A DNA stretch of 64,000 nt, from NCBI GenBank assembly GCA_049610385.1, contig JBMYZL010000011.1:26560-90559 (forward strand), in the 5' to 3' direction. The position numbers and the translations under genes were made by a program. The notes beneath the pieces are model-generated. The model was given only the letters and a program-made list of their open reading frames with translations. It ran no database searches and had not been told where the DNA came from. Below, one piece after another: positions 18,232-27,519 of this stretch. Positions within the stretch are counted from its first letter, which is position 1. Every line of letters starts with the position of its first letter. This DNA comes from JBMYZL01 sp049610385 (GTDB taxonomy: Bacteria > Bacteroidota > Bacteroidia > Flavobacteriales_D > Sanyastnellaceae).

Positions 18232-19092
18232 CTAGGGCTGATCTTCTCGATTTGTCATTGCCTTTAAGAAGAAAGCCAACTTTGTTTTGAGGGCTTTCCT
18301 CTCCACAATCGCGTCGAGAAAACCATGTTCCAAAAGAAACTCAGATCGCTGGAAACCTTCCGGCAAATCCTTGCCGATGGTCTCCTTCACCACACGCGGG
18401 CCCGCAAAACCAATCAAGGCATTGGGCTCAGCAATGTTCAAGTCGCCGAGCATCGCAAAAGATGCCGTCACTCCACCTGTAGTGGGATCGGTCAACACAC
18501 TGATATAAGGTAGGCCCTGTTTCGCCAGAACCGATAACCGTGCACTGGTTTTCGCCATTTGCATCAAACTCAGACCCGCTTCCATCATTCGAGCACCACC
18601 CGACTTGCTGATGCAAATAAATGGGCATTTTTTCTTGATGGCGTGGTCGATGCCTCTTGCAATCTTCTCTCCCACCACACTGCCCATCGAGCCTCCAATA
18701 AAAGAAAAATCCATGGCACTGATCACCACCAATTGACCCTCGATCTCCCCTGCTGCAGTCCGAATGGCATCTTGCAATTCGGTTTTCTTCCTCGCCGCCT
18801 CTAAACGGGATTTGTAAGTTTTCGTATCAGTAAACTCCAACGGATCGTCACTGGCCATTTTCGGTACCAATTCCCGATACTTCCCTTCATCAAACAACAA
18901 TTGGAAATATCCTTCACTGCCCATTCGTTCATGATGACCGCAGTGCTTGCATACATTCAAGGTGTCTGAGTGCTCCTGTGCTGTCACCACTGTTTTGCAG
19001 TTCGGACATTTGTACCAAGCGCCTTCTGGAATCTCCTTCTTCTCAGTGGACTTCGTTGTGATTCCGTCTTGTATTCTCTTGAACCAACCCAT
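18232..19092 (-). CDS. accD: Acetyl-CoA carboxylase carboxyltransferase beta subunit
   Basis: 286 residues. N-terminal C4 zinc ribbon C29-x2-C32 ... C48-x2-C51, then the crotonase-like carboxyltransferase core with ISKSGGARMMEAGLSLMQMAKTSA, the family oxyanion block PTTGGVTASFAMLGD and GPRVVKETI. Works with AccA to move the carboxyl group from biotin on AccB to acetyl-CoA, the first step of fatty acid synthesis. Confidence 0.96.
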   Translation of the reverse strand: MGWFKRIQDGITTKSTEKKEIPEGAWYKCPNCKTVVTAQEHSDTLNVCKHCGHHERMGSEGYFQLLFDEGKYRELVPKMASDDPLEFTDTKTYKSRLEAARKKTELQDAIRTAAGEIEGQLVVISAMDFSFIGGSMGSVVGEKIARGIDHAIKKKCPFICISKSGGARMMEAGLSLMQMAKTSARLSVLAKQGLPYISVLTDPTTGGVTASFAMLGDLNIAEPNALIGFAGPRVVKETIGKDLPEGFQRSEFLLEHGFLDAIVERKALKTKLAFFLKAMTNREDQP

Positions 19093-19194
19093 TCTGGATT
19101 CGTTTTTGAATGAATTGACGAAGGTAGGCCTTCTTTCTCAGAAGTCCTTCGTCATGGCCAGAGGAATTCAAAGGAGAGAAGCATGTTCAATCCA

Positions 19195-21294
19195 TCAAAA
19201 TGCATGCCCCAAACCCAAATGAAGAGCGCCATTTGATCGGCTCGGGCGCCACCAACGGCGATCCTCGGGTTGTGTGGGGTCATGCAGTCGGAGCCCTGCG
19301 TCCAAACGCAGCAAGAAGAAGTCGAAGTCCAAGCGGAGCCCCAGCCCGATATTGCAAGCAAGAGTCGCCCATTTGCCCCCATGCATAAACGTCGCTGATG
19401 CCGGCGCTTGACTGCCATGTAACCATACGTTACCAACGTCAACAAAAGAGGCCAACATCCACATGTCAGTCCATTTCCAGCGGAGCTCATAACTGGTTTC
19501 AATCCGCATGTCTCCCAGTCCTTGAACGGCTCCACTTCCATCCTCAGATTTCACTGAGCCTGGCCCCAGCTCCCGCGCTCCCCAACCTCTCATTCCTTGC
19601 ACTCCTCCACCAAAAAAAGCACGATCAAAAGGCAATGTTTCAAAATTCTTACCCGCCCAACCTGAACCGGCCAAGATGCGACCGGCGTGGGTGATGCGTC
19701 CAGTCCCAAGGTGCCAAGACCTTTGAGCTTCGACCCTCAAAAATTGGGCGAATGGGACTCCGCCCAGGAGAAACTGCCCTGATCCATTTTCAGGCAAGCC
19801 CAAAGTGGGTGCCAATGCCCGAAGGGTTTGCCCCGCCCATTCCATCGAAATTCGAAGTTCGGGACGCGACCATACCACGCGGGTCAGCGCACTTGAATAA
19901 TCCGCAAAACGACTGCGAATGAATTCGGACGCATCCTCTTCTAGCCAACTTTGAAATGCTGCCGTCGCCTCAATGTCCGTGTGGGTAATTTCAAGCCAGT
20001 CCAAACGAATCAAACTCGACAAGGCCGGGTTTTCGATAAATCGATTGCCCCAGAGAAAACCGAAATTTCTCCTGACATAATCCGGTCTGGATTCCCGTCG
20101 GATGTTCAGCCCCATCAGCGTTTGAGCATCAGTACTTGGTCGCACATGTTCCAGCCGCATTGGAAAAAATCCCGGTCTTTGATAATCCAGGTTCAGCGAC
20201 CACTCCCCACTGTTTGGAATCAAACTTGTCGCATCATAAGCGAAAGGTTTTACTGAAGAAATCCCACCACTCGCGGACAATTCCAACTGGTCGCCCATCC
20301 TTGATGGATTCAAATGCTGCCAAGTCAATTGGGCCATGGGACCATATGCCGCATCTCTTCGTGTCATGTCCACTTCCAATTCCAAGGCCATATTCGGACG
20401 TGAACTGATCCAGATTTCAACATCCATAGAATCGTTACCCGCTGCTCCATCTTCCATCCGCATCTCAACGCGACGAACTGAGGGCAAGCGAGCCAACCGG
20501 CGGTAAGTCTCCTCCAGAACAATGCTGTTGTAGACCATTCCCTTCTCAATGCTGTTGAGATGTTCCAAAATGGGGACCTTCAATGAATCCCCACCACGAT
20601 CCGTGATCTGGTGGAATCGAACTTCCCCAAATCTGAACTTTGAGTGAGGCTCAGAATGCAAATCACCATCAATTGTCCGGGTAGCAGGCAAAAGACGAAT
20701 GGTTACCTCCACATCACGCCCTGAAGCAGATTCCGTCGTATCCGCGACAAAAGAAACGTAGGCTTCTTGAAAACCTGCAAAACCAATGGAACGCGCGGCT
20801 TGGGCAATTCTGATGCGTTCTTTCTCGAGCACATCTGCATCAAATGGCGCACCGGATTTCAACAGTGAATTGGCTTGTAATCTGGCCACAGGCAAACCGG
20901 TTTCCATGGCCTCCCAATTGAGTTGGCCAATGGCGGACAAGGGGCCTTTTTTCACCACACAGTTCATTCCGATTCGACGCCCCCAGATGGAATCTGGTTC
21001 ACAATGAACCTCGGCCTCGAGAAATCCTCGGCGCTGAGCATTTGCCAACAGGTTTCTTTCAATTCTGTCCAGCCAACGGATGTCAAATACAAGCCGAGGC
21101 AAAGTATCAACTGAAGATCGACGAAGCGTCCATATCGCCTCTGGCTCAGGCAACACATCGGCTGTCCCAGGAAGCGACGGATGCACATGTATAGGTCCCA
21201 GAATTTGACCATCCCCGCCTGCCCTTTTGGCTGTGAGGCAACCAGAAAGCAACACAAAACATCCAATTCCCAGAGGTGCGAAGTAGATTCGCAT
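19195..21294 (-). CDS. TamL-like Omp85-family outer membrane lipoprotein
   Basis: 699 residues. Lipoprotein signal ending LLSGC at about residue 18, POTRA-like N-terminal region (LVFDIRWLDRIERNLLANAQRRGFLEAEV; GMVYNSIVLEETYRRLARLPSVRRVEM), and a C-terminal barrel with the Omp85 lid motif FGGGVQGMRGWGARELGPG, which includes the conserved RGW..R.LGP. In Bacteroidota this acylated TamA-like form is called TamL and helps insert outer-membrane proteins with TamB; no tamB is adjacent. ATG 21294 gives the lipobox. A TAATTTTG -7-like element lies at 21317-21310 on the minus strand within the 25-bp divergent gap. Confidence 0.8.
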   Translation of the reverse strand: MRIYFAPLGIGCFVLLSGCLTAKRAGGDGQILGPIHVHPSLPGTADVLPEPEAIWTLRRSSVDTLPRLVFDIRWLDRIERNLLANAQRRGFLEAEVHCEPDSIWGRRIGMNCVVKKGPLSAIGQLNWEAMETGLPVARLQANSLLKSGAPFDADVLEKERIRIAQAARSIGFAGFQEAYVSFVADTTESASGRDVEVTIRLLPATRTIDGDLHSEPHSKFRFGEVRFHQITDRGGDSLKVPILEHLNSIEKGMVYNSIVLEETYRRLARLPSVRRVEMRMEDGAAGNDSMDVEIWISSRPNMALELEVDMTRRDAAYGPMAQLTWQHLNPSRMGDQLELSASGGISSVKPFAYDATSLIPNSGEWSLNLDYQRPGFFPMRLEHVRPSTDAQTLMGLNIRRESRPDYVRRNFGFLWGNRFIENPALSSLIRLDWLEITHTDIEATAAFQSWLEEDASEFIRSRFADYSSALTRVVWSRPELRISMEWAGQTLRALAPTLGLPENGSGQFLLGGVPFAQFLRVEAQRSWHLGTGRITHAGRILAGSGWAGKNFETLPFDRAFFGGGVQGMRGWGARELGPGSVKSEDGSGAVQGLGDMRIETSYELRWKWTDMWMLASFVDVGNVWLHGSQAPASATFMHGGKWATLACNIGLGLRLDFDFFLLRLDAGLRLHDPTQPEDRRWWRPSRSNGALHLGLGHAF

Positions 21295-21319
21295 CCGGAA
21301 ATCCAATACCAAAATTAGA

Positions 21320-22126
21320 ATGTCTCTCACACGCGCCGAAATTCTGAACATTCGCAATTTGCGCCATCGGCGAGAGCGAAAGAGATTGGGGCTGTTCGTC
21401 GTTGAGGGACTCAAGTCAGTCATGGAACTGCAAAGGAGCCCATTGCAAACGCGCAACATTTGGGCCACAGCCAAAGGTATCGAAAGTATGCCTCCGGACA
21501 GCCAAAAAGACGTCAAGGTCGTCCCTTCTCAGGTGATGGCGAGAATGTCCTCTTTGAAAACCCCGCCAGGAATTTTGGCCACGGCTGAAATGCCTCAATT
21601 GAATTGGTCCGATTGGTTGAACGTTGTTGAGAAACACCCAATTCCTTTGGTGCTTGTTGCAGATGGCCTCAATGACCCCGGAAATGTCGGAACCTTGATT
21701 CGTACAGCACATTGGTTGGGCTGTTCGGGTGTCGCCCTCATTCAAGGGTCAGCAGATCCCTTCAATGCAAAAACGGTTCAGGCCTCCATGGGCTCCGTCT
21801 TCCACATGCCCATTTTAGAAATCCCACTTGCTGAATGGCTCGATTCTTGGCCCGGAACTTGTGCGGTTTTGGAGGCCGATGGCCAATCCCTAGACCAATA
21901 CCACCCCGACCCTCAGGAGACTTTGGCCCTTGTGGTGGGATCTGAATCCCATGGCCCCCAACCCGATTGGTCTCAAACCCAAGCCGTGCGTTTGGGCATT
22001 CCCATGGGAACCAGTGGAGGACACCGAGAGGCTCCGGAATCATTGAATGCTGCCATGGCGGCTGGAATTGCAGCGGCGGAAATCACCCGGAAATGGCGGA
22101 TGACATCTTTGAGTGTTGGGCATTGA
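21320..22126 (+). CDS. TrmH/SpoU-family rRNA 2'-O-methyltransferase
   Basis: 268 residues. N-terminal substrate-binding domain (SLTRAEILNIRNLRHRRERKRLGLFVVEGLKSV) followed by the SPOUT knot: motif 1 DGLNDPGNVGTLIRTAHWLGC near 110-130, motif 2 LALVVGSESHG, motif 3 RLGIPMGTSGGHREAPESLNAAMAAGIA. Methylates a ribose 2'-OH in 23S rRNA (RlmB/TsnR-like); the exact site is unknown. Its 3' end overlaps the convergent acyltransferase by 44 bp. Confidence 0.87.
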   Translation: MSLTRAEILNIRNLRHRRERKRLGLFVVEGLKSVMELQRSPLQTRNIWATAKGIESMPPDSQKDVKVVPSQVMARMSSLKTPPGILATAEMPQLNWSDWLNVVEKHPIPLVLVADGLNDPGNVGTLIRTAHWLGCSGVALIQGSADPFNAKTVQASMGSVFHMPILEIPLAEWLDSWPGTCAVLEADGQSLDQYHPDPQETLALVVGSESHGPQPDWSQTQAVRLGIPMGTSGGHREAPESLNAAMAAGIAAAEITRKWRMTSLSVGH

Positions 22127-23225
22127 CCCATGGACGTGCCATCATTTGGCACCAAACTGTCCGAATTTCCTCTTGTGTAAACGCTGTGTTCAATTGTACT
22201 TCTTCAACAACTGAGGCCAAACGCTCTTCACAGGCTTCACCAATGGATTCATCCGAGAGGATTTTAGGCGACACCCCTGCTTCCCCGATCAAATGTGCAG
22301 CATAAGCAGCGTTGTCAAATGGCCGCAACTGTCGATGAATGCATTCGTCCACCACGGATGCCATCCGGACATGGTTCCGTTCTGGTCCTTCTTCCCATGC
22401 CAAAGGAGCAGAAAAGGAAATATGAATCCGTCCTTTCCATTCCAAAAGTCCCTTGCGCATGCTTTTTTCATCTTCACCAGCCACCTTTTGATACTCCCCC
22501 CCTTGAGCATGGCGAATCAACAATTCCCGAACCTTCATGGCATCACAGGGATCCCATTCATAACTCAGGGACACCGCATGCACCCGAAGAGCCGACCACA
22601 TCTCTTCACCGCCGCCGTCCAAAAGCATCCGAATCAAGGCAGGTGATGTCAAATCATTGCCATCCTTGGCGCGCCCTTCTCGTTGAGCAAGCCACACACT
22701 CCTTTGGTTTTCCAAAACCACTGAACGCACATAGGCCGCCACATCCGCGCTGGCCTGTAATTGCTGCCTTGGTCCACCCCCGCGAGGCACCACAAAACTT
22801 CGGTTCAAACGAACCACGTCCCGCACCCAGGACAATCCGAGCAAATTGGAACCAATTCCGATTTCCGTTGTAGGCGCTCCCTGATCGCTCAAAGCCAAAT
22901 TAATCAAGGCAGGATCCAGAACAATGTCCCGATGATTTGAAATAAACAGGGCTCCTACCGGATCGAAGCCATCTGGAAAAGAAAAGGTCACTTCAGAAGC
23001 CGTTGTGTCCAAGATGTGCTTCACGAGTGGCCTCGAAATATGATCTTGAAATTCAAAGATGGAATTGACACGCTTGGCTTGCTCCAGGGCCCATTGCGCT
23101 TGATCCACCCCCATGAACGCCTCCAACGCCGTGTGCAGTGCCTTTTCGCCCATCAACCGTTCAATGGCCTTCGGCACCTCAGCGTCCAAAAAAGGCCGCA
23201 TGTGTTGAAATCGATCCTCTCCCAT
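22083..23225 (-). CDS. PlsC-type glycerolipid acyltransferase
   Basis: 380 residues. The acyltransferase core shows ALFISNHRDIVLDPALIN (motif I), RLNRSFVVPRGGG (motif II), VWLAQREGRAKDGND (motif III, family 'ipEGtRs'), and a later LSYEWDPCD. Likely 1-acylglycerol-3-phosphate O-acyltransferase or a related acyltransferase in membrane lipid synthesis. Motif I has five rather than four residues between His and the second Asp (HRDIVLD), so either D3 or D7 of that motif serves as partner. The N-terminal 100 residues are helical and unfamiliar to me. Confidence 0.75.
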   Translation of the reverse strand: MGEDRFQHMRPFLDAEVPKAIERLMGEKALHTALEAFMGVDQAQWALEQAKRVNSIFEFQDHISRPLVKHILDTTASEVTFSFPDGFDPVGALFISNHRDIVLDPALINLALSDQGAPTTEIGIGSNLLGLSWVRDVVRLNRSFVVPRGGGPRQQLQASADVAAYVRSVVLENQRSVWLAQREGRAKDGNDLTSPALIRMLLDGGGEEMWSALRVHAVSLSYEWDPCDAMKVRELLIRHAQGGEYQKVAGEDEKSMRKGLLEWKGRIHISFSAPLAWEEGPERNHVRMASVVDECIHRQLRPFDNAAYAAHLIGEAGVSPKILSDESIGEACEERLASVVEEVQLNTAFTQEEIRTVWCQMMARPWVNAQHSKMSSAISG

Positions 23226-23258
23226 TGGGGTGCAAGATAACCCACTACTTTTGTCTGC

Positions 23259-24554
23259 ATGACGTTCGAAGAACTGAAGCTAACAAAACAATTCATCCAA
23301 GCTACAGAAGATGCTGGATATCAATTAGCTACAGATATTCAAGTCATGGCCATTCCGCCGATACGAGCCGGGCAAGATGTCATCGGCATTGCGCCTACAG
23401 GTACTGGAAAAACAGCCGCATTCCTGATTCCCTTGTTGTCCAACTTGAAATATGCGCAAGGAGAATCTCCACGTGGGTTGGTTTTGGCGCCCACCAAAGA
23501 GTTGGTCATTCAAATCGCGGGTGAAGCCCGCAAATTTGCGGCTTACACGGATTTGCGAATCGTCATGTTGTACGGAGGCGTAGGCCCAAAAACTCAATTG
23601 AATGAACTCTCAGAAGGCGTTGATTTGATTGTGGCGACACCCGGAAGATTCATGGATCTGTACATGCGGGGGGGAATTTTCACCAGGAAGATCAAGCATG
23701 TCGTCATCGATGAGGCCGATCGGATGATGGACATGGGATTCATGCCACAACTTCGCAACCTGCAAGAGGTCCTGCCCACGAAAAGACAAAATTTGCTGTT
23801 TTCAGCCACTTTCCCACACCGGGTTGAAAGGCTCGCAGACGAATTTCTACTCTGGCCCACCCGTTTGGAGGTCGCACCACAAGCCACTGTGGCAAGCACA
23901 GTAGAACAATACCAAGTCGAACTGCCGAACATGCGCACCAAGTTGTCCTACCTTGAACATTTGCTTGTTACGGAAGACCAACCTGAGAGCCGATGGATGG
24001 TTTTTGTCCGGCGGAAAGAAGATGCAGAGCAAATCGGTAAATATTTGGAGCGAATCTTTGATTTCGGTGTCCGCTCCATCCACAGCAACAAAGCCCAAAA
24101 CTCGCGATTGAATGCGATGGAGTTGTTTCGATCGGGCGAAATCAAGGTTCTGGTCAGCACAGATGTTTCCAGCCGTGGAATCGACATCCCTGAAATCGAT
24201 TACGTGGTTAATTTTTCAGTGCCTGGAGATCCCCATGATTATGTTCACAGAATTGGAAGAACCGGGCGTGCATTTCGGTCCGGCCGTTCCATCACATTGG
24301 TTGATCCAGCCGAGGGTTATGCGCTGAAGCGCATTGAAAATCTAACAGGTGATGTTCCAAAATCAATCCAGCCTCCTGAGAACTTAGAAGTCTTTGAAAC
24401 CCCCAGATGGGAGCGACAAAACCAAGCCATGATCATCGACAAGGAGATGCGGAAAATTGACCCGGATTACAAAGGTGCATTTCACGAAAAAAAGAAGAAA
24501 AAAGGCTCGAAAACACAAAAAATGCGCAAAAACCGACCCAAAAAGTCCCGATAA
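23259..24554 (+). CDS. DEAD-box RNA helicase (RhlE-like)
   Basis: 431 residues. Q-motif region, Walker A APTGTGKT at 45-52, Ia LVLAPTKELV, DEAD box VIDEADRMMDMGF near 149, SAT motif FSATFPH, domain 2 with VSTDVSSRGIDIPEIDYV and the HRIGRTGR motif VI. The C-terminal 25 residues are Lys-rich (EKKKKKGSKTQKMRKN), an RNA-binding tail. ATP-dependent RNA unwinding in ribosome assembly or RNA decay. A TACTTTTG -7-like box at 23246-23253 ends 5 nt before the ATG, so the transcript may be leaderless. Confidence 0.93.
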   Translation: MTFEELKLTKQFIQATEDAGYQLATDIQVMAIPPIRAGQDVIGIAPTGTGKTAAFLIPLLSNLKYAQGESPRGLVLAPTKELVIQIAGEARKFAAYTDLRIVMLYGGVGPKTQLNELSEGVDLIVATPGRFMDLYMRGGIFTRKIKHVVIDEADRMMDMGFMPQLRNLQEVLPTKRQNLLFSATFPHRVERLADEFLLWPTRLEVAPQATVASTVEQYQVELPNMRTKLSYLEHLLVTEDQPESRWMVFVRRKEDAEQIGKYLERIFDFGVRSIHSNKAQNSRLNAMELFRSGEIKVLVSTDVSSRGIDIPEIDYVVNFSVPGDPHDYVHRIGRTGRAFRSGRSITLVDPAEGYALKRIENLTGDVPKSIQPPENLEVFETPRWERQNQAMIIDKEMRKIDPDYKGAFHEKKKKKGSKTQKMRKNRPKKSR

Positions 24555-24559
24555 TGCCC

Positions 24560-24940
24560 TCAAACCGAATTGACAATCTCGGGCTGAAGCAGCAAAACAC
24601 CATGCGCCTCGACCACATACCCCTCCTCATAACACATCACTGCGGCACGGCCATCTGAAAGAATCTCAACATGGGTGTGATAGGTGAAGTCAAAACCACG
24701 TTGCCGCAGCCATGTGAACGCCAAATCAGTCTGTTCCGTGAGATTTTCGGCATTCCGAGCCATACGAAGAAGTGTTCGATTGCGCATCAATACAGCGTCA
24801 ACTTTTTTCAAAAGCAAGTGGGGACCTGTGCGCCGGTGATGTCGCACCCGGCAATGGTCATCGCAAAACAACTTGTCTCGACGTCCCCGAAGTTTTTCAC
24901 CGCAGTTTCTGCAGGTTGAAGTCCTGATCAATTGTTTCAT
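24560..24940 (-). CDS. Small zinc-ribbon protein, unknown function
   Basis: 126 residues. N-terminal zinc-binding site: Cys10-x2-Cys13 ... Cys26-x3-Cys30 in CRNCGEKLRGRRDKLFCDDHC, followed by a basic HHRR stretch. The C-terminal half ends FDFTYHTHVEILSDGRAAVMCYEEGYVV, a small beta domain. I do not recognise a characterised family; similar conserved hypothetical proteins occur in Bacteroidota. Its ATG is directly preceded by a hairpin (24941-24957). It converges with the helicase gene with 5 bp between them. Confidence 0.65.
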   Translation of the reverse strand: MKQLIRTSTCRNCGEKLRGRRDKLFCDDHCRVRHHRRTGPHLLLKKVDAVLMRNRTLLRMARNAENLTEQTDLAFTWLRQRGFDFTYHTHVEILSDGRAAVMCYEEGYVVEAHGVLLLQPEIVNSV

Positions 24941-24957
24941 GCAGGCAAGAAGCCTGC
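24941..24957 (-). repeat. GC-rich hairpin abutting a start codon
   Basis: Perfect 6-bp inverted repeat GCAGGC-ttctt-GCCTGC on the minus strand, ending on the base before the ATG at 24940 and 58 bp past the end of the nucleoside phosphorylase gene. It has no T run, so it is a weak terminator at best; it could mask translation initiation of the small zinc protein. Confidence 0.4.
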
Positions 24958-25014
24958 GTCATTTGGACTTCGCAAATGGAATTCATGATTGACGGCCCGG
25001 AATTTGTAACCGTG

Positions 25015-25848
25015 TCAAATCACCTCCAAAATCTTTAAAACAGCCGACTTGAACAACGCAGTCAGTTGGGGCTCAGCCTGTTGTGCGATGCTCACAATTT
25101 CCGCAACGTCAACTGGAGCCAAATGATCTGGGTCGCACTCATCGGTAATCACACTGATTACGGCACAAGGCAGCCCCATGTGTGCGCAAGCGATGACTTC
25201 AGGCACTGTGGACATCCCCACTGCATCCCCTCCAATGGTTCGCAAGTAGCGATATTCTGCACGGGTTTCGAGCTGGGGACCAGCCACACTGACGTAAACG
25301 CCATCCACCAACCGAACCCCCTGATCAGCGGCCAATTGATGAAGCAATGTCCCAATCCCCGAATGATAGGGCTGACTCATGTCTGGAAATCTCCCTCCCC
25401 ATTTCTCTTCATTTGGCCCGCGCAGCGGCGATTCTGGCTGAAGATTGATGTGGTCCTCCACCCGCATCAGGGCACCCTTTTTCAGGTTGGGGTTCAGACC
25501 ACCGGCAGCATTGGACAACAACATGGCTTGTGCGCCAAGGGATTTGGCCAAGCGAACGGGCAACACCACTTGTTCCATCGAATGGCCTTCATAGTAATGA
25601 AATCGACCTTCAAAAGCCAGAACGCGCACATCCCCCACACGACCATAAACCAAACGTCCAAAATGAAACTCAACAGTGGCCACAGGGAAAAAAGGTATCT
25701 GATTGTAACTCAAGGCCACCCATTGCTCATCCATTTCTTGGGTGAAACCACCCAAACCCGTTCCACAAATCACAGCAACGTCGACTTCCCCGATTCCACG
25801 ATCAGACAAGTAACGCATCATTTCTTTCAACATTTCAGATGTGTCCAT
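25015..25848 (-). CDS. Trimeric-type purine nucleoside phosphorylase, MTAP-like specificity residue
   Basis: 277 residues. Phosphate and ribose motifs of the low-molecular-mass PNP/MTAP family: ICGTGLGGF near 27, GRFHYYEGHS at 81-90, LSNAAGGLNP at 111-120, VAGPQLETRAEYR with Glu194, GMSTVPEVIAC at 211-221. At the base-specificity position this protein has Asp236 (ISVITDECDP), where 6-oxopurine PNPs have Asn and methylthioadenosine phosphorylases have Asp, so adenine nucleosides are plausible substrates. ATG 25848 overlaps the upstream glycosyltransferase by 14 bp. Last gene of the arsenosugar-type operon. Confidence 0.85.
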   Translation of the reverse strand: MDTSEMLKEMMRYLSDRGIGEVDVAVICGTGLGGFTQEMDEQWVALSYNQIPFFPVATVEFHFGRLVYGRVGDVRVLAFEGRFHYYEGHSMEQVVLPVRLAKSLGAQAMLLSNAAGGLNPNLKKGALMRVEDHINLQPESPLRGPNEEKWGGRFPDMSQPYHSGIGTLLHQLAADQGVRLVDGVYVSVAGPQLETRAEYRYLRTIGGDAVGMSTVPEVIACAHMGLPCAVISVITDECDPDHLAPVDVAEIVSIAQQAEPQLTALFKSAVLKILEVI

Positions 25849-26461
25849 AGTCGGCAAAAGTCGCATGTTTTGAACAAATCGAGTTCCAGTCCATTTGCGT
25901 ATCCACGTCTTGCTCGGGAGAATCCGCCCAAAATGTCAGGCCTTTGGCGCTCATTTTTTTTTGAATCAAAGGCCAAACCTGATCGGTCCCCCAAGGAACA
26001 TGCCGCCACAAATCTCTTGGCCATTCCAACATGCTCATCAATCCAAATCCACCGTCCAATGCCGGCACCACAGCCGCATCTACCCCTGAACAAACCCGTT
26101 TCTCCGCCCGCTTGACATGTTCCAAAGTCAGATCTGGCATGTCCGTCCCCACGAGGGTGATGGGTCGACCAGCCCCCCACCAAATGCGACTGTCCTCAAT
26201 GGCATTCAACATCCTGTGGCCCAAATCTGATCCCCTTTGCGATATCACGCGCAATTCGGACATCTGCTCAGTGACTTCAATTGCATCGTGTCGTTGACCG
26301 GTGAGCGCAACCACGCAACCGTCGGCATGCCTTGCAAACTCCTTCAAGGCATGATTGAACAGAAGCAAATGAATCTCATGCGCCTTTTGGAGGCCCACTT
26401 GAGCCGCCAGTCTTGATTTGCCTTGGCCAAGGACTGGCCACCTTGCCATCACAATGATCAT
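25835..26461 (-). CDS. TIGR04282-family arsenosugar biosynthesis glycosyltransferase
   Basis: 208 residues. GT-A-like small transferase (CofC-related): N-terminal MIIVMARWPVLGQGKSRLA matches the family 'lilFaK.P.pG.vKTRL' start, then GSDLGHRMLNA ('GdLGeRm..a'), LVGTDMPDLT ('GsD.P.l') and VPALDGGFGLM ('PaeDGGYyLiG'). This family (rSAM/selenodomain-associated transferase 1) travels with ArsS-type radical SAM enzymes. Start ATG 26461 shares one base with the ArsS-like stop (TGATG). Confidence 0.82.
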   Translation of the reverse strand: MIIVMARWPVLGQGKSRLAAQVGLQKAHEIHLLLFNHALKEFARHADGCVVALTGQRHDAIEVTEQMSELRVISQRGSDLGHRMLNAIEDSRIWWGAGRPITLVGTDMPDLTLEHVKRAEKRVCSGVDAAVVPALDGGFGLMSMLEWPRDLWRHVPWGTDQVWPLIQKKMSAKGLTFWADSPEQDVDTQMDWNSICSKHATFADYGHI

Positions 26462-27519
26462 CAGAGTATTGTTCCTGAACAACTTGACCCTGCACCAGCA
26501 GTGCATCCATAACAGTGGTTGTGCACGGCAATGTCACGACCTATCAAACCGGGTTCCCAATCGCGAATGTGTCCAACTGTGTGCTGAATCGGAAGGTCCA
26601 GCATTTGATTGAAATCACAATCGTACAGCGCCCCATCCCATCTTACGCTTAACGTATTCCGGCACATGACACCAAGCGCTGCCGCTGGATTGAACGCGTC
26701 CAACAACGATTCCATGTAATCTTCATAATTGCCACTGGCCACCAAAAAATCCAAATATCGGCTGATTGGAAGGTTGGTGATTATTAGTAAATTGTTGAAT
26801 TCCAGACCAAAACGGTTGCGCAATTCAGCCTTGAATCGGACCTCCAAAGCTTCATGGTCTCCTGGGAGAAAAGCACCTGTGGGGTTGTGTACCAAATCCA
26901 ACACCAAGCCGATGTCTTCCCCGCCATATCCCACCAAATTCAATTCTCGAATGGCCGCCAAACTGGCTTCAAAAACCCCATCGCCCCGTTGGCGATCCGT
27001 TTGGTGCTGATGAACAGATGGCAGACTGCTAACCACATGTATGCGATGCCGCGCAAACCACGGAATGAGTTCAGCAAAACGAGAATGCGATTGTAAAATG
27101 GTCAGGTTCGACCGCACTACAATGTCCAATTCATCAGGCGAAAATGCTCGACGAACCCGTTCAACAAATGGCTTGAATTCTGGGTTCATCTCGGGAGCAC
27201 CTCCAGTCAAATCCAAGGTGCTTGGACGCGCCTTCTGCAAAACCCGAAAGACTTCGTCAAACGTGGAGGCCGTCATGACCTCTTTCCGATCGGGACCTGC
27301 ATCGACATGACAATGCGCACAAGTTTGATTGCACACATAACCCACATTGACTTGCAAAACATCCATTTCTTTGGGACGCATGGGGTAAAGACCCAATTCT
27401 TGAAGCTTTTCCGAAAAATGCGGCCACTCTGGTGAGCCAAATGGGGGCGCTGCCAACCGTTCCAATGCTCGGCTCGATTGGGCATGTGTGCCTTGGCCTG
27501 TTCGCTTGGACGCCCTCAC
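26461..27519 (-). CDS. arsS: ArsS-like arsenosugar biosynthesis radical SAM protein
   Basis: About 352 residues. The 4Fe-4S motif is Cys63-x3-Cys67-x2-Cys70 (CNQTCAHCHVDAGPDR), followed by LDLTGGAPEMNP (SAM 'GGE'-like). The C-terminal DUF3641-type Cys-rich end is CYGCTAGAGSSCSG; in this family one position is sometimes selenocysteine but here all are Cys. ArsS from cyanobacteria joins a 5'-deoxyadenosyl group to dimethylarsenite. I chose GTG 27519, which overlaps the upstream TGA (GTGA) and gives family length; the open frame continues to 27678 but collides with the neighbour. Confidence 0.87.
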   Translation of the reverse strand: MRASKRTGQGTHAQSSRALERLAAPPFGSPEWPHFSEKLQELGLYPMRPKEMDVLQVNVGYVCNQTCAHCHVDAGPDRKEVMTASTFDEVFRVLQKARPSTLDLTGGAPEMNPEFKPFVERVRRAFSPDELDIVVRSNLTILQSHSRFAELIPWFARHRIHVVSSLPSVHQHQTDRQRGDGVFEASLAAIRELNLVGYGGEDIGLVLDLVHNPTGAFLPGDHEALEVRFKAELRNRFGLEFNNLLIITNLPISRYLDFLVASGNYEDYMESLLDAFNPAAALGVMCRNTLSVRWDGALYDCDFNQMLDLPIQHTVGHIRDWEPGLIGRDIAVHNHCYGCTAGAGSSCSGTIL

